Shown piece after piece: positions 1 through 10,957 of a stretch of 64,000 nt of DNA (position 1 is its first letter; each line of letters opens with the position of its first letter). The stretch spans positions 107,559,554 through 107,623,553 of the forward strand of contig CM061070.1 in assembly GCA_030762895.1 (NCBI GenBank). Reading direction: 5' to 3'. The stretch is from Sophora flavescens (taxonomy: Eukaryota; Streptophyta; Magnoliopsida; Fabales; Fabaceae). The notes below the pieces were generated by a model. The model was not told where the DNA came from, ran no database searches, and saw nothing but the letters and a program-made list of their open reading frames with translations. The translations under genes were made by a program, and so were the position numbers.

Positions 1-706
1 TGTGATAACCAAGAGTACATTTCGCAAAGGCCACAATCAAGCTATCAGTCACAACGGATATCATGCATTCAGTGCTATCTCTAAACAAGACTATTCAAAA
101 TAATCGTTGAAGAAATACAAGTGAAGAAGAAGGTCACTATAAATAGAAGACCTTAAGTTCTGAAGAACAACTTTCGTCAATCGATAATCACTCATTCTGA
201 TATTCTTTCAAAAGCAAGAGTCTGTATTCTTTAGGTTGAATATTGTTGTAATATTCAACTGATTTTAAACTTTTATATCCTCACACATAGTGAGTTAAGA
301 AGATCGTAAGTTAAATCTCTTTGTTAGAGTTAGAGCCTGAAGAGGCTTGGTAAGAAAGAAATACTTGTAGCCTGGAGAGGTGTTTAATACTTGGTTGTAA
401 TCTATTTGGAAAATAGTGGAGAAAAACCTTCAAGTAGAAGGGACTGGACGTAGCTCTTGGTCGGAAGAGAGTGAACTAGGATAAAACATCTTGTGTGAAT
501 CTTCTAACCCTAAACTCTTACAGCTTTATTTGTTTATACTGAATATGGGGATTTGATATTGCTTTTGTTAAGTTTCAAAAGTTGTTTTTCAATGTGTACA
601 TCTGTTTTAAATATCCTTGTGTGAGAAAATCAGTTTTGAAAAAGGTTGTTTGCGAAAATTATTAACAATCACAATTCAACCCATCTCCTTGTGTTTGCCT
701 GTGTCA
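1..706 (+). mobile_element. SIRE/Maximus-like Ty1-copia LTR, 3' part (left edge outside window)
   Basis: A TATA box (TATAAATAG, 138-146) is followed by a transcribed-looking leader. Further on, near 440-480, are the phrases 'gggactggacgtagc' and 'gaactaggataaa', typical of the R/U5 part of SIRE-like copia LTRs. The same phrases occur in the second SIRE-like LTR of this window (around 23830-23890), and both end in a stretch beginning 'caattca.cc' (672 and 24150). The LTR appears to end in CA near 706. No primer-binding site or gag follows; a PMD gene fragment does. It is therefore a solo or 3' LTR. The left end lies outside the window, so no target-site duplication can be tested. Confidence 0.72.
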
Positions 707-712
707 ACTTCA

Positions 713-1150
713 CTTCGCATTGACGGACATCCTATAATTGGTCGAACCTATGATAATTGGCCAGAGTACGTTGGTCAAATGCTATGAGTGATCCCAGAAG
801 ATGACCAGTTTCACGGCGCTCGTTTCAGAATGACACGGTTAAATGCACAATTTGGAACTCTCGTGCAACATGATTTGTCCGACCCGGTAGTGTTAACCTG
901 TTGTGCCAGATCGAATATTCTGAGGTTACTTGGTGGAGTGTTGGTCGCAGATCGTTCTGCTTCGTATGTTGAAGTAAGATATGTAACATTGTTAGAAGAT
1001 TTTAGTGTAACTGCACAAGTTAGTTGGGGATTAGCGGTGTTAAGTTATTTATACCGTGAACTATGTAATGCCACCAACTATTCCAACAAAGAGATGACAG
1101 GTTTTGTTACATTGGTACAAACGTGGGCATGGGTGCGGTTTCCAAAATAA
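713..1150 (+). pseudogene. Plant mobile domain (PMD / MAIN-like) protein fragment
   Basis: The reading frame from 713 gives residues typical of the PMD family (MAINTENANCE OF MERISTEMS-like proteins and their transposon-borne relatives): an opening DGHPIIGRTYDNW, then PEDDQFHGARFRM, then LLGGVLVADRSAS, a LLEDF motif, and the hallmark SWGLAVLSYLYRELC followed by WAWVRFP. An in-frame TGA at 785-787 splits the frame, and the fragment stops at 1150 before the rest of a normal 400-600 residue PMD protein. The left boundary abuts the copia LTR within about ten bases, so its 5' part was probably lost at that junction. PMD genes occur both as host genes and inside Mutator-like and gypsy elements; no terminal repeats are visible to say which. 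It is unlikely to make a working protein. Confidence 0.75.
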
Positions 1151-1459
1151 TAAAAACACTAACAATAATAACATTAACACTAACAAATATAAAAATAAGA
1201 TCTATATATAACATACAATAATAACATTAACATAACCATAACAAATTATGAAAATAAAAAAAAAAACACAAAATGATAATATGGGCCACTACTAAAACAA
1301 GATAAAAATTAATATTAATATAATAACAATGAAAAGAAATAACAAACTACTATTATCATTAATAATAACAAAGTAAAAAAAATATTAAAAAACATTTAAT
1401 ATTTATGAATGCACAAAAATAAAAAATAATATAATATAAAAATTAAAAAATAAAGATTA

Positions 1460-2037
1460 CATAAAATGATAGAAATGTGGTATAATAAAAATTTAATTTT
1501 TAAACTTCCAACAAAATTATAGATAAAAGAGAGTGTAAAAAAAAGTACTATAAATATTGGAGAATGAGTATACAATATCTAATAAAATAATAAAAATATG
1601 ATATAAAAAAATTATAATATTTACTTAAACTTAAAATTGATAATAATAGAGTGTAGAAAAGAAAAGAGTGTAGTAGAATGTATGAGAGATTAGGAGCACC
1701 TTCTGAATGCGTAAAAAAAAAGATATAATAAAAATTTAAAATAAGGAACACACAAAATGATAAAAATATGGTATTATAAAATTTAAATTAAATATTTTTA
1801 GAAAAATTATTGATAAATAAGAGTGTAAAAAAAAGTAGCAGAATGTTGGTAAATGAATATATAATAATTAATAAAATAATAAAAATATGATATTAGAAAA
1901 AATTTAATATTTACCTAAATTTAAAAATTGATTATAAAAGAGTGTAGAAAAACTTTAAAAAGTATAGTAGAATGTTGGATAGTGGGGGAAATATATATGT
2001 GAGGAGTGGTGTTGGAGATGATGGATCCAGATGGGGG
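1460..2037. repeat. Degenerate tandem duplication, about 290-bp unit, two copies
   Basis: Landmarks recur at a constant spacing: 'gagtgtaaaaaaaagta' at 1531 and 1821, and a second 'gagtgtaga...gtagaatg' phrase near 1650 and 1940. Each unit also contains 'aataaaataataaaaatatgat'-like text. The copies differ by scattered substitutions and small gaps, so the duplication is old. Confidence 0.6.
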
Positions 2038-2218
2038 GTATATATATGGGAGGGGTTGGGTAGGTAGGATAAGTGGCTGTGGATCCATTGGTGGCACCTG
2101 TTGCAATAGCGTTACTGTTCCAGGTGCTGGCACAATTTTAATATATATTTTTTAAAATAATAAAAAATTTGTAATTTTTTATTTTAATTTTTTTTGGTAG
2201 ATTTGACCGACCAATCAG

Positions 2219-2271
2219 GACCTGTCACGAGGCAGGTCAAAAAGTCAATGGCGCCAGTTTGACTGGCACCA
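2219..2271. repeat. Pair of short inverted repeats
   Basis: GACCTG (2219-2224) pairs with CAGGTC (2233-2238). Just downstream TGGCGCCAGT pairs with ACTGGCACCA (2249-2271) with one mismatch. These stand out from the AT-rich surroundings. No terminator or element end can be assigned. Confidence 0.5.
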
Positions 2272-2867
2272 TCGAGTCAGTAAAAAAATTATTATTTTAT
2301 TCCACTATGTCAAAAAATGGGTTAATTTGATAAATTATTTTAAAAGTAGGTTATTTTGGTATATAATTTCTAAAAGTAGGTTACTTTGATTAAAAACCCA
2401 CAAACTCTCTGTAAAAAAAAAAAGTTACTTCAAACTCACATATAATCGAAACTAAATTTACACAGTCAACTTGATCAAAACTCAAAATTTCAAACAATAA
2501 TCCAAACATATATTGTACTATTGTGTACCTATATGCTGTATCAGATAAATTATGCGATTAGAGTTTAAGCATTTGTAGGAAGTACTTCCACACTCGACTC
2601 AATTTTAAGAAAAAAAATATCTATATTTTTTAGACTCAAATATAAGTAAAATTCAACCAACTCAATTTTATTTAATGTAAGTATTCTAAAAATCAAGAAA
2701 ATTAACCAATCAAACCAATTCTCTCTTTACTTTTCCAAGAGCATTGCATATTCTCGAGACAATTAAATGGTAGTTTAGTAAATATAACTTTTTTATACAT
2801 AAATCAAGACAATTAAACTAAATTAACTAACTTCCTTAATAAATGTGAAATTAGTTATTTTTGCTTA

Positions 2868-4587
2868 TAAATGCGGAAGGTCTTGGGGTTCAACCCACTT
2901 CTTCTTTCGGAACTCTTCATCCACAAGTTTCAGCCTTCCCCCTTGCTCCGGTGCCTTGTCACTTGCCAACCCTTCTTTCTCTGGTTGCTCTTCTTCAACG
3001 GGTAGTTGTTCCGGGCCCTTGTCATCCCCGAGAACTAGTGGTACCCCTACTAGGTTCCAACACCCTTCCGCTTCTAGTTGTGATGGCATTGCATTGGTTC
3101 TTCGGGTTGTTCTCGGTGTCACCTGGGAGAGTGCCTGGGAGACGCTCATTAAGTTGCTTCGCGAGCTGTGCTATTTGTGTCTCCAGATTCTGAATTGCCG
3201 ATCCTGTATGAGTCGCCAACTTGTCAATGGCAGTGTTCACCTTCTCAAAAGATGTGCTTGTAAAGGTTGACAACTTCTCAAAAGCCAGCTCCCACGGTTG
3301 TCTTCCACCATCTGTTATTTGCAACTGATTAGGCCCTGGAAGAGCCTGCTGGGTATTGCACTGCTGAATTCCAATGTTCGGTCTTATACCCTGCTGAGGT
3401 TGTTGCCAATTCTGCTGAGGAGATTGTTGACCGGCTAGGCCACCATTAGCATTGCTCCAAGCGAAACCCGGATGGTCTCTCCTCATGTACCCCCTATTCT
3501 GATTCTGATTGTAGTCATTTTGTCTGTTCCTCTGATAGTTATTCGGGGCACGAGTGTCATAAAAGTTGTGGCAAGAGTCCACATGTTCCTGAGGGAAATT
3601 TAGCGGGCAATTCTGAGTGTCATGATTTCCATTGCAATTTGCACAACCCGGAGGCATTCCCTCGTGTATCGCATTAACCCTCTTGTTCCCAGACAAAGCC
3701 TCATTCTGCATCTTCAAAAGTCTGTTTTGCTCTAAAATGGCTTCCATTGTCCCAGAACTGATTCCACTTGAGGTCTCCCTACCACGGTTGTAATCATTAT
3801 ATGACATCTTCTCTAACAATGTCCATCCATCCTCCGCTGATAAATAAGAGAAAGAACCGCCAGCTGCGGCATCACAGTTCATCTGATAGCGTCCCCTCAA
3901 CCCATTAAAGAAATGCTGAACTTTGGAAACCGGGTCAAAGAACGCTGAGGGACATCTTCTCAATAACCCATTGTACCTCTCCCATGCTTCATTGTAAGTT
4001 TCATCCTCCGTCTGCCTGAATGAAGTGACGGCTATTCTTGCTTGTGCCGCCTTCCGGGGGAGGAAAATATTTGGTTAGGAACTTCGTGCCATCTCGCTCC
4101 CAAGTTCGATCTTTGTTCCTATCCAAATGTCAACCCAATCGCGAGCGACATCCCTAAGAGAAAGAGGGAAAAGTCGCAAGCGAAACTCATCCTGAGAGAC
4201 TCCCCTGGTCTTCTGCAAGTCACAAGCTTCAAGGAAGCGAGTGATGTGTCTATGAGGGTCCTGTTTGCCACTCCCATCAAACTGATTCTCCCGGATCTGG
4301 AATGTGACACATGCTTCAACTTTGAAGGAGTCTGTGTTCAGGTTGCCCCTCACAATAGAAGAGTCACAATCTCCCAAGCTTGGTAGATCGTACTCAAAGA
4401 GAGGCTTGTAACGAGGAGGAGGAGGAGGAGGATTTTCTTCAGCCATGCCCTCTATTTTAATTGCTTCCAACCTCTTCCTTTCTCTGGCCTCTTTTCTTAA
4501 TTGCCTCTCGGTCCTGGTGATCTCTGAATCGAATAGCAAGTCCTCTTGTAGAAGGGTACCTCGCATACAAAAACACGGCAAGACCAA
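2868..4587 (-). pseudogene. gag: Athila-type gag (broken)
   Basis: Capsid protein of the retrotransposon, which would form the virus-like particle and bind the RNA. Reading downward, the N-terminal part (4587-4075) has a proline run of six to seven residues followed by RYKPLFEYDLPSLGD, then FDGSGKQDPHRHITRFLEAC and RLRLFPLSLRDVARDWVD. A frameshift near 4080-3965 precedes the second block (3963-3022), with the NGLRGRYQMNCDAAAGGSFS region and a zinc knuckle of form C-X2-C-X3-H-X4-C (CANCNGNHDTQNC). A third frame (3149-2865) carries the C-terminal tail ending KKKWVEPQDLP. At least two frame changes and the loss of everything after the tail make this a pseudogene. The other Athila-type element in the window shares all three blocks. 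Confidence 0.82.
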
Positions 4588-4701
4588 GTGGAATCAAAGA
4601 AGTAGAGAAATAATAACAAAGAAATAACAGAAAAATAAAATGAAAAATCAACTTAACCAATCAATCAAATTTCCTAAAAATTAGGAAAATTGGCTGTGCC
4701 A

Positions 4702-4720
4702 ATCCCCGGCAACGGCGCCA
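4702..4720 (-). promoter_or_regulatory. Primer-binding site, tRNA-Asp
   Basis: The minus strand reads TGGCGCCGTTGCCGGGGAT, the complement of the 3' end of plant tRNA-Asp(GUC) including CCA. This primer is characteristic of Athila-type elements. It lies six bases inside the LTR end. Confidence 0.85.
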
Positions 4721-4726
4721 AAAACT

Positions 4727-6079
4727 TGTTGACTCTCCGGCAAGTGTACCGGGTCGTCGCAAGTAATAAAACACGGTAAGAGTCTACCGAGGTCGAACAC
4801 AAGGATTGGGTTACCAATTCGACTAATTTCGCGAGAAATCCGATAAGTTGGTTAAGTAGAGAAAGTGGTTGGAAAGAAATTAGGATCACAATTTAAATTA
4901 ACAAATCGAAACAATCAAAGATATGGTGATGAAATCTGGAATTAAAAGCATCTAAGGTTTCGAATCCACCTACCCAATCATGCAAAGTACCCAAGTGATG
5001 ATATTCTCCTCCCTAAGTTCAATTTTTAATGTCAACCGGGACCCCTAAATTCTCCTAAATCCACTTCCGTGCTCATTAGGACGTATTCGACGATTGGATT
5101 AATTACTTACTAGGTCTCATAATCCTAATCTCGAATTCTATTAATTCTTGTTCCCTATAGGTTGCACCGATCTCCTACTCACTCTCGTGCAATACTCGAC
5201 CGATGATCCCAATTCAAGTTCTAAAACGCGAATCGCCGCTAGGCCTCAACACGTTTAACTAGTCGATCACGCTAGCATATAATCGACACAATGAAAACAG
5301 AATTGGAAAACAATAATTGAATTAAAGGAGAGAGAGTTACATTACATGAACACTATGCCGCCATGGGTGGCTTCATCGATCCCTTAGACAAGAGGATTAG
5401 TTCCTCATGTCCGTAACAACGACACACGTACAATCAGAAATCATCCTAAGACTAAGAATTAAGAGAAGAGAAGAGGAGACACAGCCCCAGAATAAGGATT
5501 ACAAAAGATCTCAAATCAGTTCCGATCCAAAAAGTCCTCTTTTTCTGTTCCGATCCGCTTCTATTTATAAGGAGGCCCACGCGTCACGGCCGTGATAGCT
5601 ATCACGGCCAGGTCGTGACGGGTTCTGCATTTAGCGCACGCACTGAATTTGAACGCTGGCGACGCGAACCTTCTGTTCTCGGCCCGTGATGTTTATGACG
5701 GCTAGGCCGTGATGGTCTCTGACTTGTGTGGATTTTAGGTCCGGGTCCGGATATACATCACGGCTAGGCCGTGATGGTCTCTGTCTTCCCGGGTCTTCAA
5801 ACTCTCGCGGGCGAGAATCTCCGAATGGCAATCTCCACTATTTCTTGACTTTCCTCAATTCTCGAGCTTCACTTATTGACCTGAAAACAACACAAGCAAC
5901 CACAAGCGTAATTCTATTCAAAAGAAGCTAAAAACTACACAAAAGACGCAAAACGAGTCAAAGTCCAACTTAGGAACAAAACAAGGCAAATTTGGGCGAA
6001 AACGAGAGTGAACTCGACTAATTGGCACATAAACCCTAGTTTATCTAGTCATAAGACTAGATAAGCCAGAGGCTTATCA
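4727..6079 (-). repeat. Athila-type 5' LTR (1353 bp)
   Basis: On the minus strand it starts TGATAAGCCTCTGG at 6079 and ends CA at 4727, one short spacer before the primer-binding site. It matches the LTRs at 36619-37780 and 42829-44352 through most of its length, including the block around 4930-5370. Its GC-rich part (5588-5780) holds palindromes built on TCACGGC/GCCGTGA but fewer of the TCGCGA-type palindromes of its relatives. Confidence 0.82.
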
Positions 6080-8605
6080 GAGACACCAATATATGGATTT
6101 AAACACGATAATCACATGCTGACACACAAAACAACATATAGACATATAAAATCATATATCATAATTTCTCAGAAATAGACAAGTATTTTATCAATGGGTT
6201 TCATACCCGAACAGTCATCGTCATTTTTAAAAAATGCATGACACTTCAATATTCAGACTCTAACTTAATCTCATGAGATTCCGTCATCTTTATATGAGTT
6301 GATCAAACTAAATTGCCATAATAAGACATACGTGGTAAATTTTTCATAGCATACTGTCCAGTACAAGATGTAGTGATCGATCTTATGGATTCCATAGCAC
6401 ACTATCCAATTTAGGATGCAGTGATCAATCTTATGGATTTTCATAGCACACTGTCCAATTTAGGATACAGTGATCAATCTTATGAATTTCATTGTTCATC
6501 AAGGCACAATGCTACCACGTGATGTGAATACCCCGTCCATCAAGGCATCACTCCTAACTATGATTGGCATGTCTGCTAAAAATGTATGAAAAACAGTTGT
6601 TCTCAACGTTTTCTTTGTGTTCAATATTTTCTTGTCGAAGCTCAAAGGCTAACAACTATTCATAAACTTTAAAGTTTTAAGATTATTCAACATCAACACG
6701 GGACACGAAGTCCGAGTGCTCAATCACAACGCCCTAAACCGATGCACCAGTCTCAGGCTTGTGGTCATAGAAAACAACATTTCACCTTTAACAATGTTTA
6801 TCACAATGTGATTAGGACATCAAGTCCGCAACAACGTTATTAGGACCCAAAGTCCACAACAACGTGATACGGATCCAAGATCTACGTGTATATTACAGAA
6901 CACTAGTATCCGACGTCTCGTCTACTAGATTCATATTTCAATGTGTTTATTCTTTTTCGTTCAGTGAAACACAAATTCAAAACGAGACCTCCACGACTTA
7001 TCCAAGCTTGCCGGAATATTTTTGTTGAATCAAAGTATTTCACAGAAAATTCTTTCCAAATGAAATTCATTTATAAAAGCTAAGTTATTGAGAAATTCCT
7101 GATTTGTCTCAAATCCATTTTCCTTTGAAATTCCTTCTTTTCCGAAACAACATCAATACTTTGTAAAATCCTTTTAAATCCATTTATGACCGAAATAATA
7201 TAAATTATTTCCTCAAAGGTTTTTCTTCAAAAATATATTTCCAAATGGTTTTCATTTATACTAGAATGATTTATAAGTCAAATGGCTTTTCCTCTAACTT
7301 CAAAATATTTTAACACTTAGTTCTTAAAATGATTTTTCACTTCATTCTTGAAAATGGTAACATACTATAAAATGTATTTCTTTCTCAATTCCATTCTTAT
7401 TCTTCCTCTTTCATCAAAAGAAATTGATACATAAATTTCTTAAACTAACTTTTCATCTACATTTTGAAAAAGATAACGTAGTGAAATATTTTTACGATTT
7501 CTTTCTTGTAATTATCCATTACTTTCTCTTTTATCAAAAGAAATCATCAACTAAATATTATCATTGTCAAAATTCCTCATAAGACTTTTTAAGGCTTTTA
7601 TCTCAATAATTGATAGAGCACTGACGAATGTCGGGCTTCTCAAAGCTATAACATATTTCTACAAATAAATCATCAAGCTCAGATATGTAAAACAGACAAT
7701 TTTAACCACATCATATAAACTCAGGAAATCACAATAAAATTTAAAACAACTTAATAGACCACAAATAATAGCATATAGTTATCGGGAAAAATCCCTCAGG
7801 TAAGCTCCCCTTACCTGATTCCTAAGCAAACAAAGTCTTTCGTTCTTTGTTGAGTGTTACGATCTTCCTCGACTTGCTTCGCGACGGAAGTCTAAATATT
7901 CCAACACATAACACAAGTTAAAAACAACCAAAAACATCTAATCTACCCTAGGCATAGATTCGGTCATGATGACAAATAGGGTTTGAGATATCAAACTTTC
8001 GCTAACTCATGGATTAATGATCCTTAAGTATTAGAGATTCATAATCAATGATCATGTAACAAAGATTGAATAAAAACTCCTCTAAGCCACAAGCTTAGGG
8101 TTTCGTCCAAGACACATAAAATAGGCTAGAGATTTTCAAACTTCTCAAGCTTTTAGATTTGACAACAAAAGGTATTGAAGAGCTTAAATCAATGATCATA
8201 TTTCAAAAATTGAAAAAAACTTTCTTGCTCCAACACAACATAGGTTTGGCTTCTTTAGGAAAATAGGGAAGGGAAATTTTGTTTGATGTAAGCTCTTAGA
8301 TAAACAATATAGAGGTCATTGTGAGTCCATAGAAATTGGTTTCAACTCAAATGGATTTTTCTACTAATTTCTAGAGATTTTAGAAGTTTAGAAGTTTAAG
8401 AACAATAACTAGAATACAAAACAAAGGTCATCAAGTAAATGTAATATAAAAACTTAGATGAGTAGAGGAAAGAAATGTTACCCTTGAAGCTTGGAAGGAA
8501 ATGGTTGAAGAAGATGAATGCTTGAAGAAGTAGAAAAACAATGGAGTTTAATAGAAATTTTTCTAAGTAAATGAGTGTAAAGTGAGGAATGAAAAATGAA
8601 GTGGG

Positions 8606-8613
8606 TATTTATA
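8606..8613 (-). promoter_or_regulatory. LTR TATA box (copy A)
   Basis: The minus strand reads TATAAATA followed by CCCACTTCA and a CT-rich stretch, the layout expected of an LTR transcription start. Copy C has its TATATAAA at the equivalent place. Confidence 0.55.
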
Positions 8614-9027
8614 AGCAAAAGAAGGCAAAAGAAGGGTGTGAGGTCGTGGAGAGGGAGAGAGAAGAAGAAAAACTTGGGCTTCAAGTTGGTTAAGGCTTGT
8701 TTGGTTGGAGAGAGTGGGAGAAAATAGCTTAATAGAATAAAATACAATACTTTTGAAAAAGTGTAATCATGACACTTTTTGATGTGACTTATGACTCCCA
8801 TTAACATGTCACTCCTTTTCCAACAAGTCACCTCAGTCTTCTCAGCTCCCTATTCTGCTCCATTGTTTATCCGATTCAAGTTTCCGATCGTAATTTCCAA
8901 TGATTTCGCCCGGATAAATCATTATATTTTATTTCTGAACCTAAATTTTCGAAAATCACCAAGGTTGAAGGAAATATGATAAAAACACCAATTGTTTCGT
9001 TCACGGGTCAAAATCAGGTTTTCTGCT

Positions 9028-9043
9028 CAATAAACATTTATTG
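9028..9043. repeat. Conserved LTR stem-loop, copy A
   Basis: CAATAAACATTTATTG is a near-perfect inverted repeat. Copies B, C, D and E have an inverted repeat at the same place, next to the conserved 'cgcagac' phrase; see the finding on compensating change. Confidence 0.55.
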
Positions 9044-9246
9044 TTATTGAAAACGCAGACATATTTTCGTCTGAATTTTCAACCGAAAATTTAATTATGA
9101 CTTTCTATAGTAAGGTAGATCAAGCTAATGATTTTAGTTTATCCAAAATCGTTTTCTGGATTTTTAACAAAATAAAAAAATATATATATATATATGTAAA
9201 CACATATTTACTTTTATTGAAAAATAGAATAATTGGGGCGTTACAA

Positions 9247-9420
9247 ATAGCCGTAGGACTAATTTCCGATGATGAAGAGTACCAGTTAAGGGACAACTCC
9301 TCTATCCACAGATGTAGCTCTATTCTCATCACCAGGATTGAAACCCTGGACATATTGATAAAGGACTCAAGCTACTTGCCACTTGGATCACACCTTGTGG
9401 GTATTAAGATTTTAATTCTT
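9247..9420 (-). mobile_element. Probable tRNA-derived SINE fragment
   Basis: The minus strand reads a stretch like a Pol III box A (GATCCAAGTGGCAAGTAGC) and, about 35 bp on, a box B-like GGTTTCAATCC, followed by a body with 'gagttgtcccttaactgg' and 'ggaaattagtccta', phrases I associate with plant SINEs. It ends flush against the end of LTR copy A, which may have cut its 3' tail. No target duplication can be defined. Confidence 0.45.
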
Positions 9421-10346
9421 ATGCACATTGTCAATAAATTATAAACTATCATATCATTAAAATATTTTATTCTTATAATGACTATATTAATTGATTTATG
9501 ATGTATGAACTGATAATTGTTTCTACATATTATGATTTATAATTGATTGAACGGATAATGTATCCAAATTAAATTTTAATTTTAATGACTAATTATATTT
9601 ATAAATAATAAATATAATGTTACTGTAAGCCTCCAGTAATTTTTTTAAAAATTTTCAAATAAAAAATATATTATATTAAATATAATTAAATCAAACTTCA
9701 TAAAAAAAAATATCGGTATAATTTAGTATATTGACGTTATGGCATATTGACGTATAAGGGAGAAAAACGGGGCACATGGCAGAAGACGAGAAAGTGAAAA
9801 GGCACTAATTAGTGGGCCAATTTGTCTAAATCTTCTAATGTCTTATCCCTATTTTCACATATTCATGATGGCCATGCTTCAGCACCATGACCATTACTGT
9901 TCCATCTCTTTTTTTCCTTGTTCATGTCATTTTGTCAATTTAAGAGTCAAATGTTCATACCAATTTATAAAATTTTACATGGAAGTATATATGATCGAAT
10001 GTTCATCATTGATCATTATGCTCAAATCCTATGGCCCATGATTGTTATTTGATCGAAAGATCCAAGAAAGTTAGATGCATATCAAGGACCGAAATGATTC
10101 GCATAGAAGAAATATTAATTCAATCTGGATTATCTTAACATCAGGGTAATCTAACCCAAAATACTACAAATTTGCTTAGTTTATAAGAAATTTCATAGGT
10201 ACATGTAGCTTCGAAAACGCCTTTAGATTATATATAATATATAATATAACGAATAACTTTTGTTTTGGTAGTTAAAATAATGGAAGTTTAAAGTTTTATA
10301 TAATTTATTATTGAATCAGAATATCACTTAATTAATATCTTTATCT

Positions 10347-10351
<5 letters not shown>
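9421..10351. other. AT-rich gene-free stretch
   Basis: No recognisable gene, RNA or element. A 67-codon frame at 9838-10041 has no recognisable features. Confidence 0.5.

Positions 10352-10405
<54 letters not shown>
10352..10405. repeat. (AT)n microsatellite
   Basis: About 54 bp of uninterrupted AT dinucleotide. It flanks the MITE on its left. Confidence 0.9.
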
Positions 10406-10407
<2 letters not shown>

Positions 10408-10633
10408 GACATATCTAGTGAGAGGGTTTTTCTTACATGAGAGTGAGAGGGATAAATCTTGATCATACAACCATACATGGATGATCAAGATTGAAAGTTA
10501 TTTGATGGTCACATTACTACTTAAAAAAGTCACATGACTTTATGTTTTAATCTTGATTATTCATTGTTTGATCTAAATGGCTATGACTTATTTCTCTCAC
10601 TTTCGCGTAAAATAGGTGCTCTCACTTGATATG

Positions 10634-10640
<7 letters not shown>
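10405..10640. mobile_element. MITE inserted in a (TA)n tract
   Basis: GACATATCTAGTGAGAG (10408-10424) is matched in inverted orientation at 10619-10635 with a single mismatch. The roughly 235-bp unit has no coding sequence and is flanked on both sides by TA repeats (10352-10405 and 10641-10670), so the duplication is TA or undefined. The arrangement recalls MITE families that target TA microsatellites, such as rice Micron. Superfamily is not assigned. Confidence 0.68.

Positions 10641-10670
<30 letters not shown>
10641..10670. repeat. (TA)n microsatellite
   Basis: Thirty bp of TA dinucleotide on the right side of the MITE, probably the same tract as 10352-10405 before insertion. Confidence 0.85.
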
Positions 10671-10673
<3 letters not shown>

Positions 10674-10957
10674 TAAGATAGTCTAAGATTGCTCTAGATC
10701 TGATAAATTTTCGTTGAGACAATTTAGTAAATTGAATAATAATTATTAATAATAACTTATTCTTTTAAAAAATATATATAAAGTGGTTTTTAAAAGCATT
10801 CTATTGAAATTCGAATTATATATTCATTTAATAATTTGAGTAATTTTTTTTCTATTCTATGATTTCTATCTAATGAAATAGTAATTCGATATTTTTATCA
10901 AAATACAAATTACCTAAAAGGATTTTTTTGAAAATCCAATTTTATAGAACCTGAAAT
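10671..10957. other. AT-rich stretch before the LINE
   Basis: No gene recognised; LINE-like coding sequence begins about 10958. Confidence 0.4.

Larger units (their letters stand above)
1151..2845. other. AT-rich gene-free stretch
   Basis: No coding potential is seen. It holds an AT-rich tandem duplication (1460-2037) and a GC-rich patch with two short inverted repeats (2219-2271); the rest is low-complexity A/T. Confidence 0.6.
2868..6079 (-). mobile_element. Athila-type gypsy retrotransposon, 5' fragment (LTR + PBS + gag)
   Basis: On the minus strand the order is LTR (6079-4727), primer-binding site, then gag reading down to 2868, where similarity to the plus-strand relative at 36619-44352 stops abruptly. 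The protease, polymerase and 3' LTR are gone. The other flank (6080) joins directly to a large LTR (copy A) that has itself lost the end expected there, so a deletion or complex rearrangement removed both the element's 3' half and part of its target. Confidence 0.8.
6080..9246 (-). mobile_element. Large LTR, copy A (gypsy-like family, truncated)
   Basis: The right end rc-reads TGTAACGCCCCAATT, the start of the same LTR family as copies B (17177-26165) and C (49456-53658). Shared blocks include the 'gtctgcgttttca' region near 9040, a long A/T-rich section, and the 'accaatatatggattt' block at the left edge, which corresponds to B at about 18128. Roughly the last 950 bp of the LTR (minus-strand sense) are missing at 6080, replaced by the Athila-type LTR. 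The minus strand has a TATA box (TATAAATA, 8613-8606) followed by a CT-rich leader, supporting this orientation. Confidence 0.72.
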
